Source: a virus
IMG/VR virus record: IMGVR_UViG_3300028920_001039
Span: 1 to 22,335 of that record
Strand: one strand, 5' to 3'
DNA: 22,335 nucleotides
Positions 6,599-14,993 of this stretch are shown here, in pieces. Both the position numbers and the translations under genes were made by a program. Below the pieces are notes generated by a model. It did no database searches. It was not told the origin of the DNA and saw only the letters and a program-made list of their open reading frames with translations. The stretch's first letter is position 1. Each line of letters opens with the position of its first letter.

Positions 6599-7074
6599 CA
6601 GTCCTCCTTCTTGGCGGCCTGGGCCAGGGCCCGGGCTGCCTCGCGGGCCGCGTAGCCCTCGCGCCACTTCCGGTCGGCCTCCATCTGCTCCTTGGCCTTC
6701 TTGCGCCTCTTGATGTCCGCGAGCTCCTCGTCGCTCTTCTTCTGGGCCTTCTCCTGGGCCGCGTACCCCCGGGACCGGGTGGAGCGGCGCTGCGCCGCCT
6801 CGTGTGAGGCACGCCTGCGAGCGGGCCGGTCTTGGAGGAAGAGGAAGCGGTCCTCGTCTTCCTTGACCTCCCTCTCCAGATCCGCGATCTCGTCGTTCAC
6901 CTTCTCGGTGTAGGACCGGCGACGTCCACCGCTGCGCCGGTTCCTCTCGTCCTGCTCCCGGCCCTTGGCAGTGAGGGGCTTCGTGGGCTCCCAGTTGGTC
7001 TTGCGCTTCTCGCGCTCCACCCCTCGCCGCGAGTCGTAGCCGTAGGGGTTGTTCTTCGCCTCTCTGCGGTCCAT
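6598..7074 (-). CDS. Highly charged coiled-coil protein (158 aa)
   Basis: The product starts MDRREAKNNPYGYDSRRGVE. Almost half of its residues are Arg, Lys, Glu or Asp. About residues 55-80 form an acidic helix (VNDEIADLEREVKEDEDRFL). Residues 85-158 form a long basic Ala-rich coiled coil (KAQKKSDEELADIKRRKKAK). It begins 4 nt after the stop of the upstream gene and ends in a TGATG overlap. A DNA-contacting or internal capsid role is possible given its charge. I do not recognise a family. Confidence 0.75.
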   Translation of the reverse strand: MDRREAKNNPYGYDSRRGVEREKRKTNWEPTKPLTAKGREQDERNRRSGGRRRSYTEKVNDEIADLEREVKEDEDRFLFLQDRPARRRASHEAAQRRSTRSRGYAAQEKAQKKSDEELADIKRRKKAKEQMEADRKWREGYAAREAARALAQAAKKED

Positions 7075-7078
7075 GGGC

Positions 7079-7513
7079 CTATCTCGGCTTGCAGGGCTTC
7101 GCGGCCAGGGCCGCGGCGGCCATGGAGGACGTGAAGCGGGAGATCTTCCCGCCCCCGCGGACCCGCTTGCGGATGGCCCGGTCCCCCTGCTGGTACATAG
7201 GGGTCTGGCCCAGCTTCGGGCGGGCCCCCTGCTTGCGGAGCCCGGCGGCCTGGAGCCCGCCGTACCGGCGGGAGCCGCGGGTCTTCTGGCCCAGCCGGGT
7301 CCCGTCGAGCTCGCCCACCTTCGAGGAGTGCCCCTTCGCGTTGGCCTCGCGGGTCTTCCGCATCAGGGTGGGGCCGGGCTGCATCTTCTGATCGTAGTGC
7401 TCGTTTTCCCCGCCCTCGTAGACCTCGGTGGCCTTCGTGCCGGGAGGTGGAGCGAGGATGTCGTGCCCCGAGTGGGTGCCCTTCTTCAGGTTTCCTCTGT
7501 ACTTGACTGCCAT
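7079..7513 (-). CDS. Basic, glycine-rich protein of the structural cluster (144 aa)
   Basis: I start it at the ATG giving MAVKYRGNLKKGTHSGHDIL. This ATG lies 4 nt after the upstream stop, and the GGGAGAGGAG at the end of the upstream gene serves as ribosome binding site. An in-frame start eight codons earlier would lie inside the upstream gene. The protein is rich in Gly, Arg, Lys and Gln without hydrophobic core segments for most of its length (GLRKQGARPKLGQTPMYQQG), then has a short Ala-rich helix near the C-terminus (SSMAAAALAAK). Such composition fits a flexible nucleic-acid- or scaffold-binding protein. Function unknown. Confidence 0.72.
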   Translation of the reverse strand: MAVKYRGNLKKGTHSGHDILAPPPGTKATEVYEGGENEHYDQKMQPGPTLMRKTREANAKGHSSKVGELDGTRLGQKTRGSRRYGGLQAAGLRKQGARPKLGQTPMYQQGDRAIRKRVRGGGKISRFTSSMAAAALAAKPCKPR

Positions 7514-7517
7514 GGAC

Positions 7518-8480
7518 CTACTCCTCTCCCGCTCCAATTAGGGCCGCCTGCGTGCCCCCGGCCACCTGGGGAACCACGTCCTGTACCCCTGCCTTCCTCT
7601 CCAGCAACATTCCCTCGAGGTCGAGATCGTCTGCCAGCTTGCGGAGCTTCGTCGCCCGCTCCAGGCCCGGCAGGGACTCCTCCGCGGCCTTCCTTGCGAT
7701 TTCAGCCTCTCGCATGATGCGCCGGGCGGTGGCCTCGGCCTGCTCCGCGGCCTTCAAGCCCTGGTCTGCCTCGGCCATCTGCTGCCGGGCCCCCTGGAGC
7801 ACCTTGTTGTCCTTCCCGAGGAGGTAGGTCCCCTTGCTGTCCCCAGCCCGGGCGGCCAACTCCGCGGCCTCGTCCATCTGCTTCTGGGCAACGTCTCGGA
7901 GCTCGCGGGCCTTCCAGATCTTCTCCACCTGGGACGCGCCCATCCGGTCGGCCTCCACGCCCAGGTGGATGGCGTCGTCGGGGTTCATGATGCCGGTCAG
8001 GCTCGTGTACTTCGTCAGGGGTGTCCGGCGGGCCAGGGCCCGGGCGGCGCTGGCCGCGGTCTTCGACGCCCCGGCCAGGGGCGGCGCGACCTCGGTGACG
8101 ACGGACAACGGGATCGCCATGGCCGTCTTGGCGACGTCCTGGGAGGGATGCCGCTTGAGCTCGCCCACCTCGGGGTAGAGCTCTCGTCCTGCGGCCTCTC
8201 CGATGGCCTCGTAGCCCTCGGCAGCCATCTCCCCCAGGCCGGGGCCCTCGAGGAAGTAGCCGGACCCGGGCTTCAGGCGGGGCATCTCGCCTCCCGCGCC
8301 CACGATGTCGGCGGCCTCGTCGTAGCCCGCGGAGCGGAGTCCCTCGGCGGCGAGCGCCGGGATGGCCCGGATCGTCGCGCCCGCGCCCACGAAGGGGGCC
8401 TGAAGGACGTCAGCCACCGTCCCCAGCCCGCCCATGACCTGACCGGAGAGAGCGTTCCAAGCGTCTCGTGCGCTCGCCAT
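7518..8480 (-). CDS. Putative virion or ejection-type protein next to portal (320 aa)
   Basis: The product starts MASARDAWNALSGQVMGGLG. The N-terminal about 160 residues are Gly/Ala-rich with amphipathic hydrophobic helices (VADVLQAPFVGAGATIRAIP; TAMAIPLSVVTEVAPPLAGA). The segment from about residue 185 to 300 is an Ala/Glu/Lys coiled coil (KQMDEAAELAARAGDSKG, AEQAEATARRIMREAE). This combination resembles internal or ejection proteins of short-tailed phages that insert into membranes during DNA delivery, but no family motif is visible. Its ATG overlaps the portal stop as TGATG, so the two are made in a coupled way. Confidence 0.75.
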   Translation of the reverse strand: MASARDAWNALSGQVMGGLGTVADVLQAPFVGAGATIRAIPALAAEGLRSAGYDEAADIVGAGGEMPRLKPGSGYFLEGPGLGEMAAEGYEAIGEAAGRELYPEVGELKRHPSQDVAKTAMAIPLSVVTEVAPPLAGASKTAASAARALARRTPLTKYTSLTGIMNPDDAIHLGVEADRMGASQVEKIWKARELRDVAQKQMDEAAELAARAGDSKGTYLLGKDNKVLQGARQQMAEADQGLKAAEQAEATARRIMREAEIARKAAEESLPGLERATKLRKLADDLDLEGMLLERKAGVQDVVPQVAGGTQAALIGAGEE

Positions 8481-11266
8481 CAGTTCCCTCCCGGGCCGCC
8501 CTGGGGCGCGGGGGGTGCCTCGGGGGGCGGTCCTTCACCGGGAGCCCCGGGGGCCGGGGCCGGAGCCATCGACTCAATGGCGATCATCCGGTACGCCTCG
8601 ATGACCGCTCTCATCTGGAGGAGCCGGTCGATATTCCACATCTTCTGGAGCTCGGGGGTCATCCTGACACCCTTGGCCTTGGCGGCCTCGGCGGCCAGGA
8701 TGCCCTCCTCGAGGTCCGGCATCATGCGCCGCCAGACGACGTAGATGCGGCGGTCCTTGGAATTGGGGAGGAACCCGTCTACCGGGGGCTTCGGGAAGGG
8801 CGGGATCTGCTCTGGAGGCGGCGGGGCCGCGGCGATGTCGCCCATCTGGGGGTCCGCGGACTGATCGTTGAACTGGGCCTGCTGGGCCGCCTGGGCCGCC
8901 TGCTGGGCCTGGACGGCCTGCTGGTGCAGCTGCATGCCCTGGGAGTAGATCTGGCCCCACTGCTCCCGCGGGAAGGCTCCGTAGATCTGACGCAACTGCT
9001 GATCTTGGAGCTCCATCTGCATCAGCGTCTCCTGCCACCCGGCGATCCGGGGCAGGACTTCCTCCCATGACGCTTCGGACTGGAGGATGTACGCCTTGTC
9101 CGTCATCCACCGCTTCCCCAGGACTGCGTACCACGCGGCGGCGTCGTGCATCGTCTCGTCCACGACGGGGATCTTCTCGTTGTCGAGGAAGTCGCTCCAG
9201 GCCATCTCGGCGCGGATGATCTGGAGGTGCTGCTCCTCGTTCACGTCCTTGGGGAGCTTCATCAGGTCGAGGAGGCGGTCGATGGCGGCGGGGCTGTCGA
9301 GCTTGTAGAGCCCCAGCTGGAGGGCTTCGCCCGCGGCCTCCTTGTTGTAGAGGGTCTGGTCGTAGCCCGCCCGGGCGTCCATCTTGATGTTCACGTTCGC
9401 CAGGAGATCCGTGCCCTTATAGCTCCGGCGCTCGTAGATCCCGGCCTCGGTGAAGACCTCGTAGGACACCTCGTCCTTGCGGAAGACGTGGTTCAGCTGG
9501 AGGAGGTGCTTGAAGGCCCCCTCGTACATCTCGGCCAGGGACCGCTCGCGCATCCCGCGCTTGGCCGCGGCCTCCTCAGAGAGGAGCATCAGGCCGGACG
9601 TGGTCTTGACCGAGCCGGGGGCCTGCCCGATCTCGATGTCCTGTGGGGCTCCCACCAGCTGCGCGTCGGTGAAGCAGTTCTGCCGCTCTTGGAGGTACTC
9701 GTTCCCGGAGAGGGGGCCGCCGGGGAAGAGCCCGTCCCTGGGGGTCCAGCCGGTCAGGGCCGAGTCGTACTCGATCACCACCAGGGACCCTTCGAGGTCG
9801 TCACGGGAGGAGATCTCCGTGCCGGAGGGGGTCCACATGTTGGGCTTGCCCCGCTCCCGCAGATCTACCGCCATAGCGTCGATTTCGTTCAGGCGGCGCT
9901 GAATGGGGACCAGATCGTCCACGAAGGTCCGGCCCCAGAAGTTCTTCGGGACCCGCTTGAACCGGGCGAAGTGGAACTTCACGCGGGGGACGACGTGGAC
10001 CTTGTCCTCCTCGCCCTCCACCTCTTCGCACAGGGGCCGCCGGACGATCTCGTCGCCCACGCGGATGAACCACCCGCCCATCTCCAGGCCCTCGATGTGG
10101 GGCTGGGGGGCTATGAATGTTTCGATCACTCTGGCGTGGTTGGCGTAAACGTCGATTCCGGGCGACGTGGTGTAACCGTAGGCCGTGGTCCCGGCGGCGA
10201 GGCCGGGCTCGGCGTAGAGGGGATTGAGCCGCATGAGCAGCTGGGCGTCCTCGGCCTCGACCTTGTCTGCGATCTCGGGGTAGCGGAGCGCGATCCACTC
10301 CAGGGGCCGCACTGTCATGCAGTTCCAGAGGCGAGCCTCGTCGGGATCCAGGCCCACGCCCGCGTTCTCGGGGAAGAACTCGTGCATGGTGACGACGTCC
10401 ACCAGGGCGTCACCTTTCGGGACGAACACCCCCATCTGCCGCCCGAAAGCATCCTGTCCCCCGGCTTCCTCCTCATTGGGCAGGAAGTCCTCGAGGCTGG
10501 CGGCCTCGGGGTGGAAGGGGCAGAGGGTGAGCTCCACCTGGGGGATGCCCTTGGGGTGCATGGCGGTGGCCTCGCCCTGCTCCTCGACATCACGGAGGGT
10601 TTCCGCGTGGAGGAGCTCCAGGGGGCCTTCTTCGCCCGGCATGGCGACGGTTTGGAAGGACCGAGGAACCCGCCGTGAGGAGAAGAGCCGCCCGCAATGG
10701 GGGCACTTCGCGGGATCCTCGGTCGAAATCAGGGTGAGCTCGGTATCGTTCTCGTCCCACCACGTCCGCAGGATGGCGGTGCCGTCGATGCAGAGGTTGA
10801 AAGCGGTGAACTCCCGCTTGTCATTCCACAGCTGCTTCGCCATCTCCCACATGACGATGTCTTTCGCCAGCCGGGCCCCGGCCATCCACTCGGGGTCGTT
10901 CTTCCCCGCGGACGTGTCCGGTACGTACTCCTTCCGGGTCAGGCGAGACACCTCGTTGTCCACCGCGGGGGCGATGATGTTCGTCACCGGCCTGGGGAAG
11001 GACGCCGCCGAATTCCGGTAGATCTCCCGGAAGTGGTAGGTCCCGTCCCCGGGGGCGAGCTCGGCCCGGGGTTCGATCCACTGCCGCCCGAGGTACATCC
11101 AGGTGTTCATGGCGGCCCGCTGGGTGTTCCAGCGCCGCCTGGGCGAGAGCGGGTTGACGTACAGGTCGAGGAACTCCTTCACCTGTTCGTCGGTGGAGTC
11201 GAGGGAGATGAGTCCCTTTCGCCTCCAGTTGGGGATCTGGCTGGGCGCTGGAGTGGGGTCAGCCAT
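8480..11266 (-). CDS. Portal protein (large, with a zinc-finger-like insertion)
   Basis: This 928-aa protein is the dodecameric head vertex candidate. It lies after terminase and before scaffold and capsid, starts MADPTPAPSQIPNWRRKGLI, and has portal-like features: an N-terminal NTWMYLGRQWIEP region (about 54-66), PVTNIIAPAVDNEVSRL (about 93-109), and a central part with DDLVPIQRRLNEIDAMAVD and SGLMLLSEEAAAKRGMRERS (putative stem and clip helices). Odd: Cys188 and Cys191 (CPHC) pair with Cys249 and His252 (CPFH) across about 57 residues, a zinc-ribbon-like insertion that I do not know from standard portals. The C-terminus has a Gln/Ala helix (QAVQAQQAAQAAQQAQ) and a Pro/Gly tail. The size is nearer the large portals of short-tailed phages (about 700 aa or more) than the 400-500 aa of many siphophages. 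Its ATG overlaps the upstream stop (TGATG). Confidence 0.87.
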   Translation of the reverse strand: MADPTPAPSQIPNWRRKGLISLDSTDEQVKEFLDLYVNPLSPRRRWNTQRAAMNTWMYLGRQWIEPRAELAPGDGTYHFREIYRNSAASFPRPVTNIIAPAVDNEVSRLTRKEYVPDTSAGKNDPEWMAGARLAKDIVMWEMAKQLWNDKREFTAFNLCIDGTAILRTWWDENDTELTLISTEDPAKCPHCGRLFSSRRVPRSFQTVAMPGEEGPLELLHAETLRDVEEQGEATAMHPKGIPQVELTLCPFHPEAASLEDFLPNEEEAGGQDAFGRQMGVFVPKGDALVDVVTMHEFFPENAGVGLDPDEARLWNCMTVRPLEWIALRYPEIADKVEAEDAQLLMRLNPLYAEPGLAAGTTAYGYTTSPGIDVYANHARVIETFIAPQPHIEGLEMGGWFIRVGDEIVRRPLCEEVEGEEDKVHVVPRVKFHFARFKRVPKNFWGRTFVDDLVPIQRRLNEIDAMAVDLRERGKPNMWTPSGTEISSRDDLEGSLVVIEYDSALTGWTPRDGLFPGGPLSGNEYLQERQNCFTDAQLVGAPQDIEIGQAPGSVKTTSGLMLLSEEAAAKRGMRERSLAEMYEGAFKHLLQLNHVFRKDEVSYEVFTEAGIYERRSYKGTDLLANVNIKMDARAGYDQTLYNKEAAGEALQLGLYKLDSPAAIDRLLDLMKLPKDVNEEQHLQIIRAEMAWSDFLDNEKIPVVDETMHDAAAWYAVLGKRWMTDKAYILQSEASWEEVLPRIAGWQETLMQMELQDQQLRQIYGAFPREQWGQIYSQGMQLHQQAVQAQQAAQAAQQAQFNDQSADPQMGDIAAAPPPPEQIPPFPKPPVDGFLPNSKDRRIYVVWRRMMPDLEEGILAAEAAKAKGVRMTPELQKMWNIDRLLQMRAVIEAYRMIAIESMAPAPAPGAPGEGPPPEAPPAPQGGPGGN

Positions 11267-11532
11267 CAGGACACCTCGACCTTATCCCCTGTCTTCGTGG
11301 GCAAGCTGTCGTAGCCCGGGAAGCCGTAGCGGTCGGGCTCCCTCTTGGGTCGGGGGAGCTCGCGGACCTTGCGCTTCTCGGGTTCGAGACGGGTTTCGAT
11401 GCCGGGAGAGGCGAGCTCGCAGATGCGGCCCTGCGCCTTGTCGAGCAACTTGTGGAGCCTCTCGTTCTCTGCGACGAGGTGCCGGATCTCCTGATCCCGT
11501 CCCTCGCACCCTCGGCAGCCGAATAGAGCCAT
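11266..11532 (-). CDS. Small coiled-coil protein between terminase and portal (88 aa)
   Basis: The product starts MALFGCRGCEGRDQEIRHLV with a CRGC pair close to the N-terminus. A heptad-like coiled coil follows (VAENERLHKLLDKAQGRICE), then a basic, proline-rich tail with KREPDRYGFPGYDSL. The ATG was chosen because GGAGGGG sits just upstream; a GTG seven codons earlier is the alternative. The gene starts 24 nt after the terminase stop and its TGA overlaps the portal ATG. The hydrophobic start and paired Cys could anchor it to a membrane or another protein. Function unknown. Confidence 0.75.
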   Translation of the reverse strand: MALFGCRGCEGRDQEIRHLVAENERLHKLLDKAQGRICELASPGIETRLEPEKRKVRELPRPKREPDRYGFPGYDSLPTKTGDKVEVS

Positions 11533-11556
11533 AACCCCTCCGAAGGATACCACCCC

Positions 11557-13098
11557 TTACAAGCCCGGAAACAGTGTGCCCTGCCGTGACCGTTTTCGGT
11601 CACCAACCGCGTGGTCTGCGATCTTGCGCTTGACCGCCTCGTGCATCTTGTGGGTGTGGAGCTCGAGGAGGTTGTCCGGCTGCTTCGCCGCGGCCTTCCG
11701 CTTCTCCATGTTCTCCCAGACCCAGGAGCGCGGCATGAGGTACTGGATCCCCTGGGTGAAGGCGTCCACCATGTCGTCGTGGACACCGTGCGGGAAGGAC
11801 GCGCCCTCGTCCACGAGGTTCCCTGCCCAGGTCCGGCCCCGGGGGAGGTAGCACTTCCCGCTCTCGACCTTCCCGGCCACGGAGCTCACGCCCCAGTGGA
11901 GCCTGATCTCCTTCCCGGACTTCACCTTCACGGGGACGATCTTGCCGGGGAGCTCCCGCTGCATGAGGTCGATGATAGACGTCCCTGCGGCGGTTTCCTC
12001 GATGAGTTTCACCTTCGCCTGGGGCCACTGGTCGGAGAGTTGCCGGATGGCCTTCATCTGGTCCACCGGGCCCAGGCGCTTCCGAATGCAGTCGATCCCG
12101 TAGTATTCGTTGCCGAGCCGCCCCAGGATCATCGCCACGAAGAAGTCCGCGGTGTCCACGTCCTTGAAGGTGGGGTCCACCGACATGATGATCTGGTCGA
12201 ACGTGTCGATGTCGGGGAGCTCGTCGTACCAGCGCCACCAGTTCCTCTGGAGTCCCACGCCCTCGGGCGGGGCGGGACGCTGCTGGTAGAGGGCGGTGAA
12301 GACCCGGGAGCCCACCTCGGCCCGGATGTTCTCCAGGGCGAGCTCGTCGTACCGCTCCGGCCAGAGGGCCTGCCCGGCGGTTCGCTCGAGGTCGTCGGCC
12401 TCCTCGGCCAGGGCGGGGAAGTTGATCGTCCTCCAGTATTTCGCCTCGGGGGAGTTCAGGAGGCGGCCCAGGAGGTCGTCCTCGTGCCACCGGGTCATAA
12501 TGCAGACGATCACGGCCTCGGGCTCGCAGCGGGTGAGGAAGGTCGTCTGCCACCAGTCCCAGAGGTTGTCGCGGATGATCTGGGAGTTCGCCTCCTCGGC
12601 GTTCTTGATGGGGTCGTCAAGGATCATCACGTTGCCGCCGCGGCCCGTGATGGGGCCGCCCACGCCCGCGGTCACCATCCCGCCGCCCTGGGTCGTCTCC
12701 CAGCGGTGGGAGGCGCGGGAGTCCGTGACCACCCGGGCCCCGAGGATGGGGTAGTGCTCTTGGATCGAGCGGCGACAGGACCGGCCCCACTTCGCCGCGA
12801 ACTGGGCTTCGTAGGAGCACAGGATCACACGGTCCTTCGGGTCCAGGGCAAGGTTCCAGACGGGGAACCAGTGCGAGCACATCTCGGACTTCCCGTGCCG
12901 GGGGGGCATCGTGACAGCGAGGCGCTTCGGGTGCCCCGGCTCCCTGGAGCGCAGGCGCACGAGCTCCGTGGAGAGGAGGTGGAGATGGGGAGCGTAGAGG
13001 TAGGGCGTGGGCGTCTCCGCGGTGGCTGTGACCGCGAGCGCCAACGGACTCAGAAGGTGAGCGAGCTCAGCTTCCGGTAGACTTTGGTGAAGATCCAT
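11557..13098 (-). CDS. terL: Terminase large subunit (packaging ATPase and nuclease)
   Basis: This 513-aa DNA-packaging motor protein docks on the portal, pumps the genome into the head by ATP hydrolysis and cuts concatemers. The ATPase domain shows Walker A VTMPPRHGKSE (about 62-72), an adenine-binding-like region before it, and Walker B VMILDDP (157-163). TRWHEDDLLGRLL (202-214) probably carries the coupling motif. The RNase H-like nuclease domain has the three expected acidic sites: Asp308 in IIMSVDPTFKD, Glu367-Glu368 in KLIEETAAGTSII, and HDDMVDAF (440-447). The length is normal for the family and all key residues are present. Its start overlaps the end of the small terminase candidate by 32 nt, and it precedes the portal gene in the usual order. 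Confidence 0.97.
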   Translation of the reverse strand: MDLHQSLPEAELAHLLSPLALAVTATAETPTPYLYAPHLHLLSTELVRLRSREPGHPKRLAVTMPPRHGKSEMCSHWFPVWNLALDPKDRVILCSYEAQFAAKWGRSCRRSIQEHYPILGARVVTDSRASHRWETTQGGGMVTAGVGGPITGRGGNVMILDDPIKNAEEANSQIIRDNLWDWWQTTFLTRCEPEAVIVCIMTRWHEDDLLGRLLNSPEAKYWRTINFPALAEEADDLERTAGQALWPERYDELALENIRAEVGSRVFTALYQQRPAPPEGVGLQRNWWRWYDELPDIDTFDQIIMSVDPTFKDVDTADFFVAMILGRLGNEYYGIDCIRKRLGPVDQMKAIRQLSDQWPQAKVKLIEETAAGTSIIDLMQRELPGKIVPVKVKSGKEIRLHWGVSSVAGKVESGKCYLPRGRTWAGNLVDEGASFPHGVHDDMVDAFTQGIQYLMPRSWVWENMEKRKAAAKQPDNLLELHTHKMHEAVKRKIADHAVGDRKRSRQGTLFPGL

Positions 13099-13534
13099 CT
13101 GGAGGGAAAACCGTGACCTCCAGCGCCTTGGGCAGCGGGAGGGTCTTCTTGCCTACGACCTCGGCTTCAAGGATCCGGGCCTTCTCGGGGGACTCTCTGA
13201 GAAGTTGCTGGAGGCGTCCTCGGAGTTCCTCGAACCGCTTCTTCTGGGCCTCCATCTCGGCGTCGTCCGGCTTCGGGTCCCCCCCAGCGTAGCGCCAGAG
13301 CCAGATCTCGAGGTTCCCCAGGGATCCCTCGAGGAGTCTCTCGCGCAGCTTCTCCTGATAGTCCGGGTCCGTGATGAGGTTCCGGGCCACCTCCCTGGCG
13401 TCGAACTGGGTCTTCTTCGCCAGCTTGGCCGCCCGGACCTTTTCCATGGCCTCGGGGCTGGCGGCCCGGGCCCGGGCGACGGCCTTCTTTCGCCGTCTGG
13501 TTCCGGGCCCGGGTGCCGGGGGGAGTTGACTCAA
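13067..13534 (-). CDS. terS: Probable terminase small subunit
   Basis: This 155-aa protein lies immediately upstream of terL and overlaps it by 32 nt, the normal place for the DNA-recognition subunit. The N-terminus is basic and flexible (MSQLPPAPGPGTRRRKKAVA). Residues about 25-70 are helical (SPEAMEKVRAAKLAKKTQFD, REVARNLITDPDYQEKLRER). A coiled-coil segment follows (MEAQKKRFEELRGRLQQLLR), then a C-terminal tail that could contact TerL. No classic helix-turn-helix is obvious. I chose a TTG start: GGAGG lies 7 nt upstream, and it overlaps the preceding stop by 4 nt. The call rests on position, size and architecture. Confidence 0.7.
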   Translation of the reverse strand: MSQLPPAPGPGTRRRKKAVARARAASPEAMEKVRAAKLAKKTQFDAREVARNLITDPDYQEKLRERLLEGSLGNLEIWLWRYAGGDPKPDDAEMEAQKKRFEELRGRLQQLLRESPEKARILEAEVVGKKTLPLPKALEVTVFPPDGSSPKSTGS

Positions 13535-14721
13535 CGATTGCCCTCCGCGTAGGTGGGTGCGTTCGCGCAGAACGTCTCCCAGTGTCCGCGGCAGTTACTC
13601 TGTGCCGGGTTCCCCTTGTACGGTGGGTACGGCTCCCCGTTGCACTTCCACTGCTGGTTGCAGAGCTCGGTTTCGCAGATCGGCCTGAGTGGGGACCCGT
13701 CCCCTCTCACTGGGCAGCCGCCCCTGGGCACGCACCCTGGGGAGCCACAGGTGTTTGGGGGGTCGCCCGTTCCAGGCATACAGCAGTATCCGATTGAGCC
13801 GCAGAAGTCGGGTTGGTTGATCGTGACCCATGTGCAATCGAGGATGCCGTTGTGCTCGCGGCACTTGAACTGCATCCGTGAGGTGTCCGGGTGTGGCTCT
13901 GGGCAGTCACCAGACGGAGGCGGGGTTGGAGGGGGTGGTGTAGGGCCCGGGGCGTCCTGGCACGCCGACGTGTCGTTCAGTCTCCAGGCGGGTCGGTCAG
14001 CGTTGGGTGACCAGATCACCTTCCCGCCACCGTAGTTGTAGATCTTGTAGCCCTCCCACCAACCATCGCAGCGAGCGGCCACGGCAATCTCATCAGTCCC
14101 GCCTGGAGTCGTGTCGATGTGCCTTCCGGCGCAAAGCCCCGTGACCTTCACAGCCTCGATCACCGCGTGCATCCACTCGTCGGGCTCCATCCCGGTCGGG
14201 CAGTCGGTCCCGATGTCGCAGCCGGTGAGCTCGCGCATGGCGGTGTTCACGGTGGGGGCGTAGTTCCTCATGACGGGTCCCATGGTCAGGTTCTGGTCCT
14301 GGCCCTGGGGAAAGGTGCAGCCCTCGTCGGGCTCGCAGGGGACCCAGGTGTGCCCGAAGTAGCAGTCACAGGAGCCGGAGCTCGGACGGATGGTCCCGCC
14401 CCGGTCCATGAACTGCGGGCACTGCGGCTCTGGGAGGGGACCGGGGTCCTCGCACTTCGGGGCCTCCTCGCAGTGTTGGGGGTTCGACGTGGGGTTATGC
14501 CAGCAGGGGGACTCCTCCGAGGAGCACTGCTGCGGGGGATCGAGGAGATCACACCGCGGCATCTCCAGCTGGCACTCCCAGGGCGTCGGCGTCGGCTGCG
14601 GGCCGGGGCCGGGGCCGGGGCCAGGACAGCCGGGCAGGATGACGGCAATCGCCAGGAGGAACAGAGCGACGGCGATGAAGAAGACGATGTCTCTTGCCGG
14701 ATCGGGGCGACGGGTCACCAT
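13531..14721 (-). CDS. Cysteine-rich putative lipoprotein of the phage
   Basis: The 396-aa product starts with MVTRRPDPARDI, a long hydrophobic segment (VFFIAVALFLLAIAVIL, about 13-29) and LPGC at 29-32. This is a lipobox-like ending: Leu at -3, Gly at -1, and an atypical Pro at -2. After it come a (PG)n and Pro/Thr linker and an extracellular part with 30 further Cys, suggesting many disulfides outside the cytoplasm. About residues 205-250 carry ARCDGWWEGYKIYNYGGG, a compact aromatic-rich segment; about 255-275 is a Pro-rich hinge. It is the second gene of the leftward operon, directly upstream of the small terminase. A host surface modifier such as superinfection exclusion or a receptor mask is a reasonable guess, but no domain is recognised. 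Confidence 0.82.
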   Translation of the reverse strand: MVTRRPDPARDIVFFIAVALFLLAIAVILPGCPGPGPGPGPQPTPTPWECQLEMPRCDLLDPPQQCSSEESPCWHNPTSNPQHCEEAPKCEDPGPLPEPQCPQFMDRGGTIRPSSGSCDCYFGHTWVPCEPDEGCTFPQGQDQNLTMGPVMRNYAPTVNTAMRELTGCDIGTDCPTGMEPDEWMHAVIEAVKVTGLCAGRHIDTTPGGTDEIAVAARCDGWWEGYKIYNYGGGKVIWSPNADRPAWRLNDTSACQDAPGPTPPPPTPPPSGDCPEPHPDTSRMQFKCREHNGILDCTWVTINQPDFCGSIGYCCMPGTGDPPNTCGSPGCVPRGGCPVRGDGSPLRPICETELCNQQWKCNGEPYPPYKGNPAQSNCRGHWETFCANAPTYAEGNR

Positions 14722-14993
14722 GCGAACCTCACTGCAGCGCCCGCCTCGAGCTCGGAAAGCGGAGCGCCGATCTTGTGGCGCAGGGAGCCGACGACGCTCC
14801 AGTTACGCCCCACGCGAGCGACGACCGCGCCGCTCACGCTTCGAGTCTTGTGGTTGTAGTAGGCCACCACTGCGCCCTTCTTCCCCTTCGGAAGATCCGA
14901 GAGCGCCCGGTCTATCGACGCCTGGATGCCGGAGTCGTTGAACTTCCTGATCTCCTGGCCTCCCCAGCCCTCCGTTTTCACCAGATTCGGCAC
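14715..14993 (-). CDS. First gene of the leftward operon, unknown (92 aa)
   Basis: I chose a GTG start (MPNLVKTEGWGGQEIRKFND) because GGAGGAGG lies 7 nt upstream; the frame is open further but has no better site. The product has a helical first half (SGIQASIDRALSDLPKGKKG) and a beta-like second half with regular hydrophobic alternation (AVVAYYNHKTRSVSGAVVAR, VGRNWSVVGSLRHKIG), ending AAVRFAW. The terminal aromatic residue and the strands could suggest a small barrel or an envelope-associated protein, but there is no signal peptide. Its stop overlaps the ATG of the lipoprotein-like gene by 7 nt, so the two are probably coupled and may act together. Family not recognised. Confidence 0.72.
   Translation of the reverse strand: MPNLVKTEGWGGQEIRKFNDSGIQASIDRALSDLPKGKKGAVVAYYNHKTRSVSGAVVARVGRNWSVVGSLRHKIGAPLSELEAGAAVRFAW

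Noticed and set aside
9146-10678. Plus-strand open frame of 510 codons opposite the portal gene
   Set aside because: Antisense shadow of the portal; no start signal and no recognisable motif.
11611-13080. Plus-strand open frame of 489 codons opposite the large terminase
   Set aside because: Terminase on the minus strand has all ATPase and nuclease motifs; the opposite frame is a compositional shadow.
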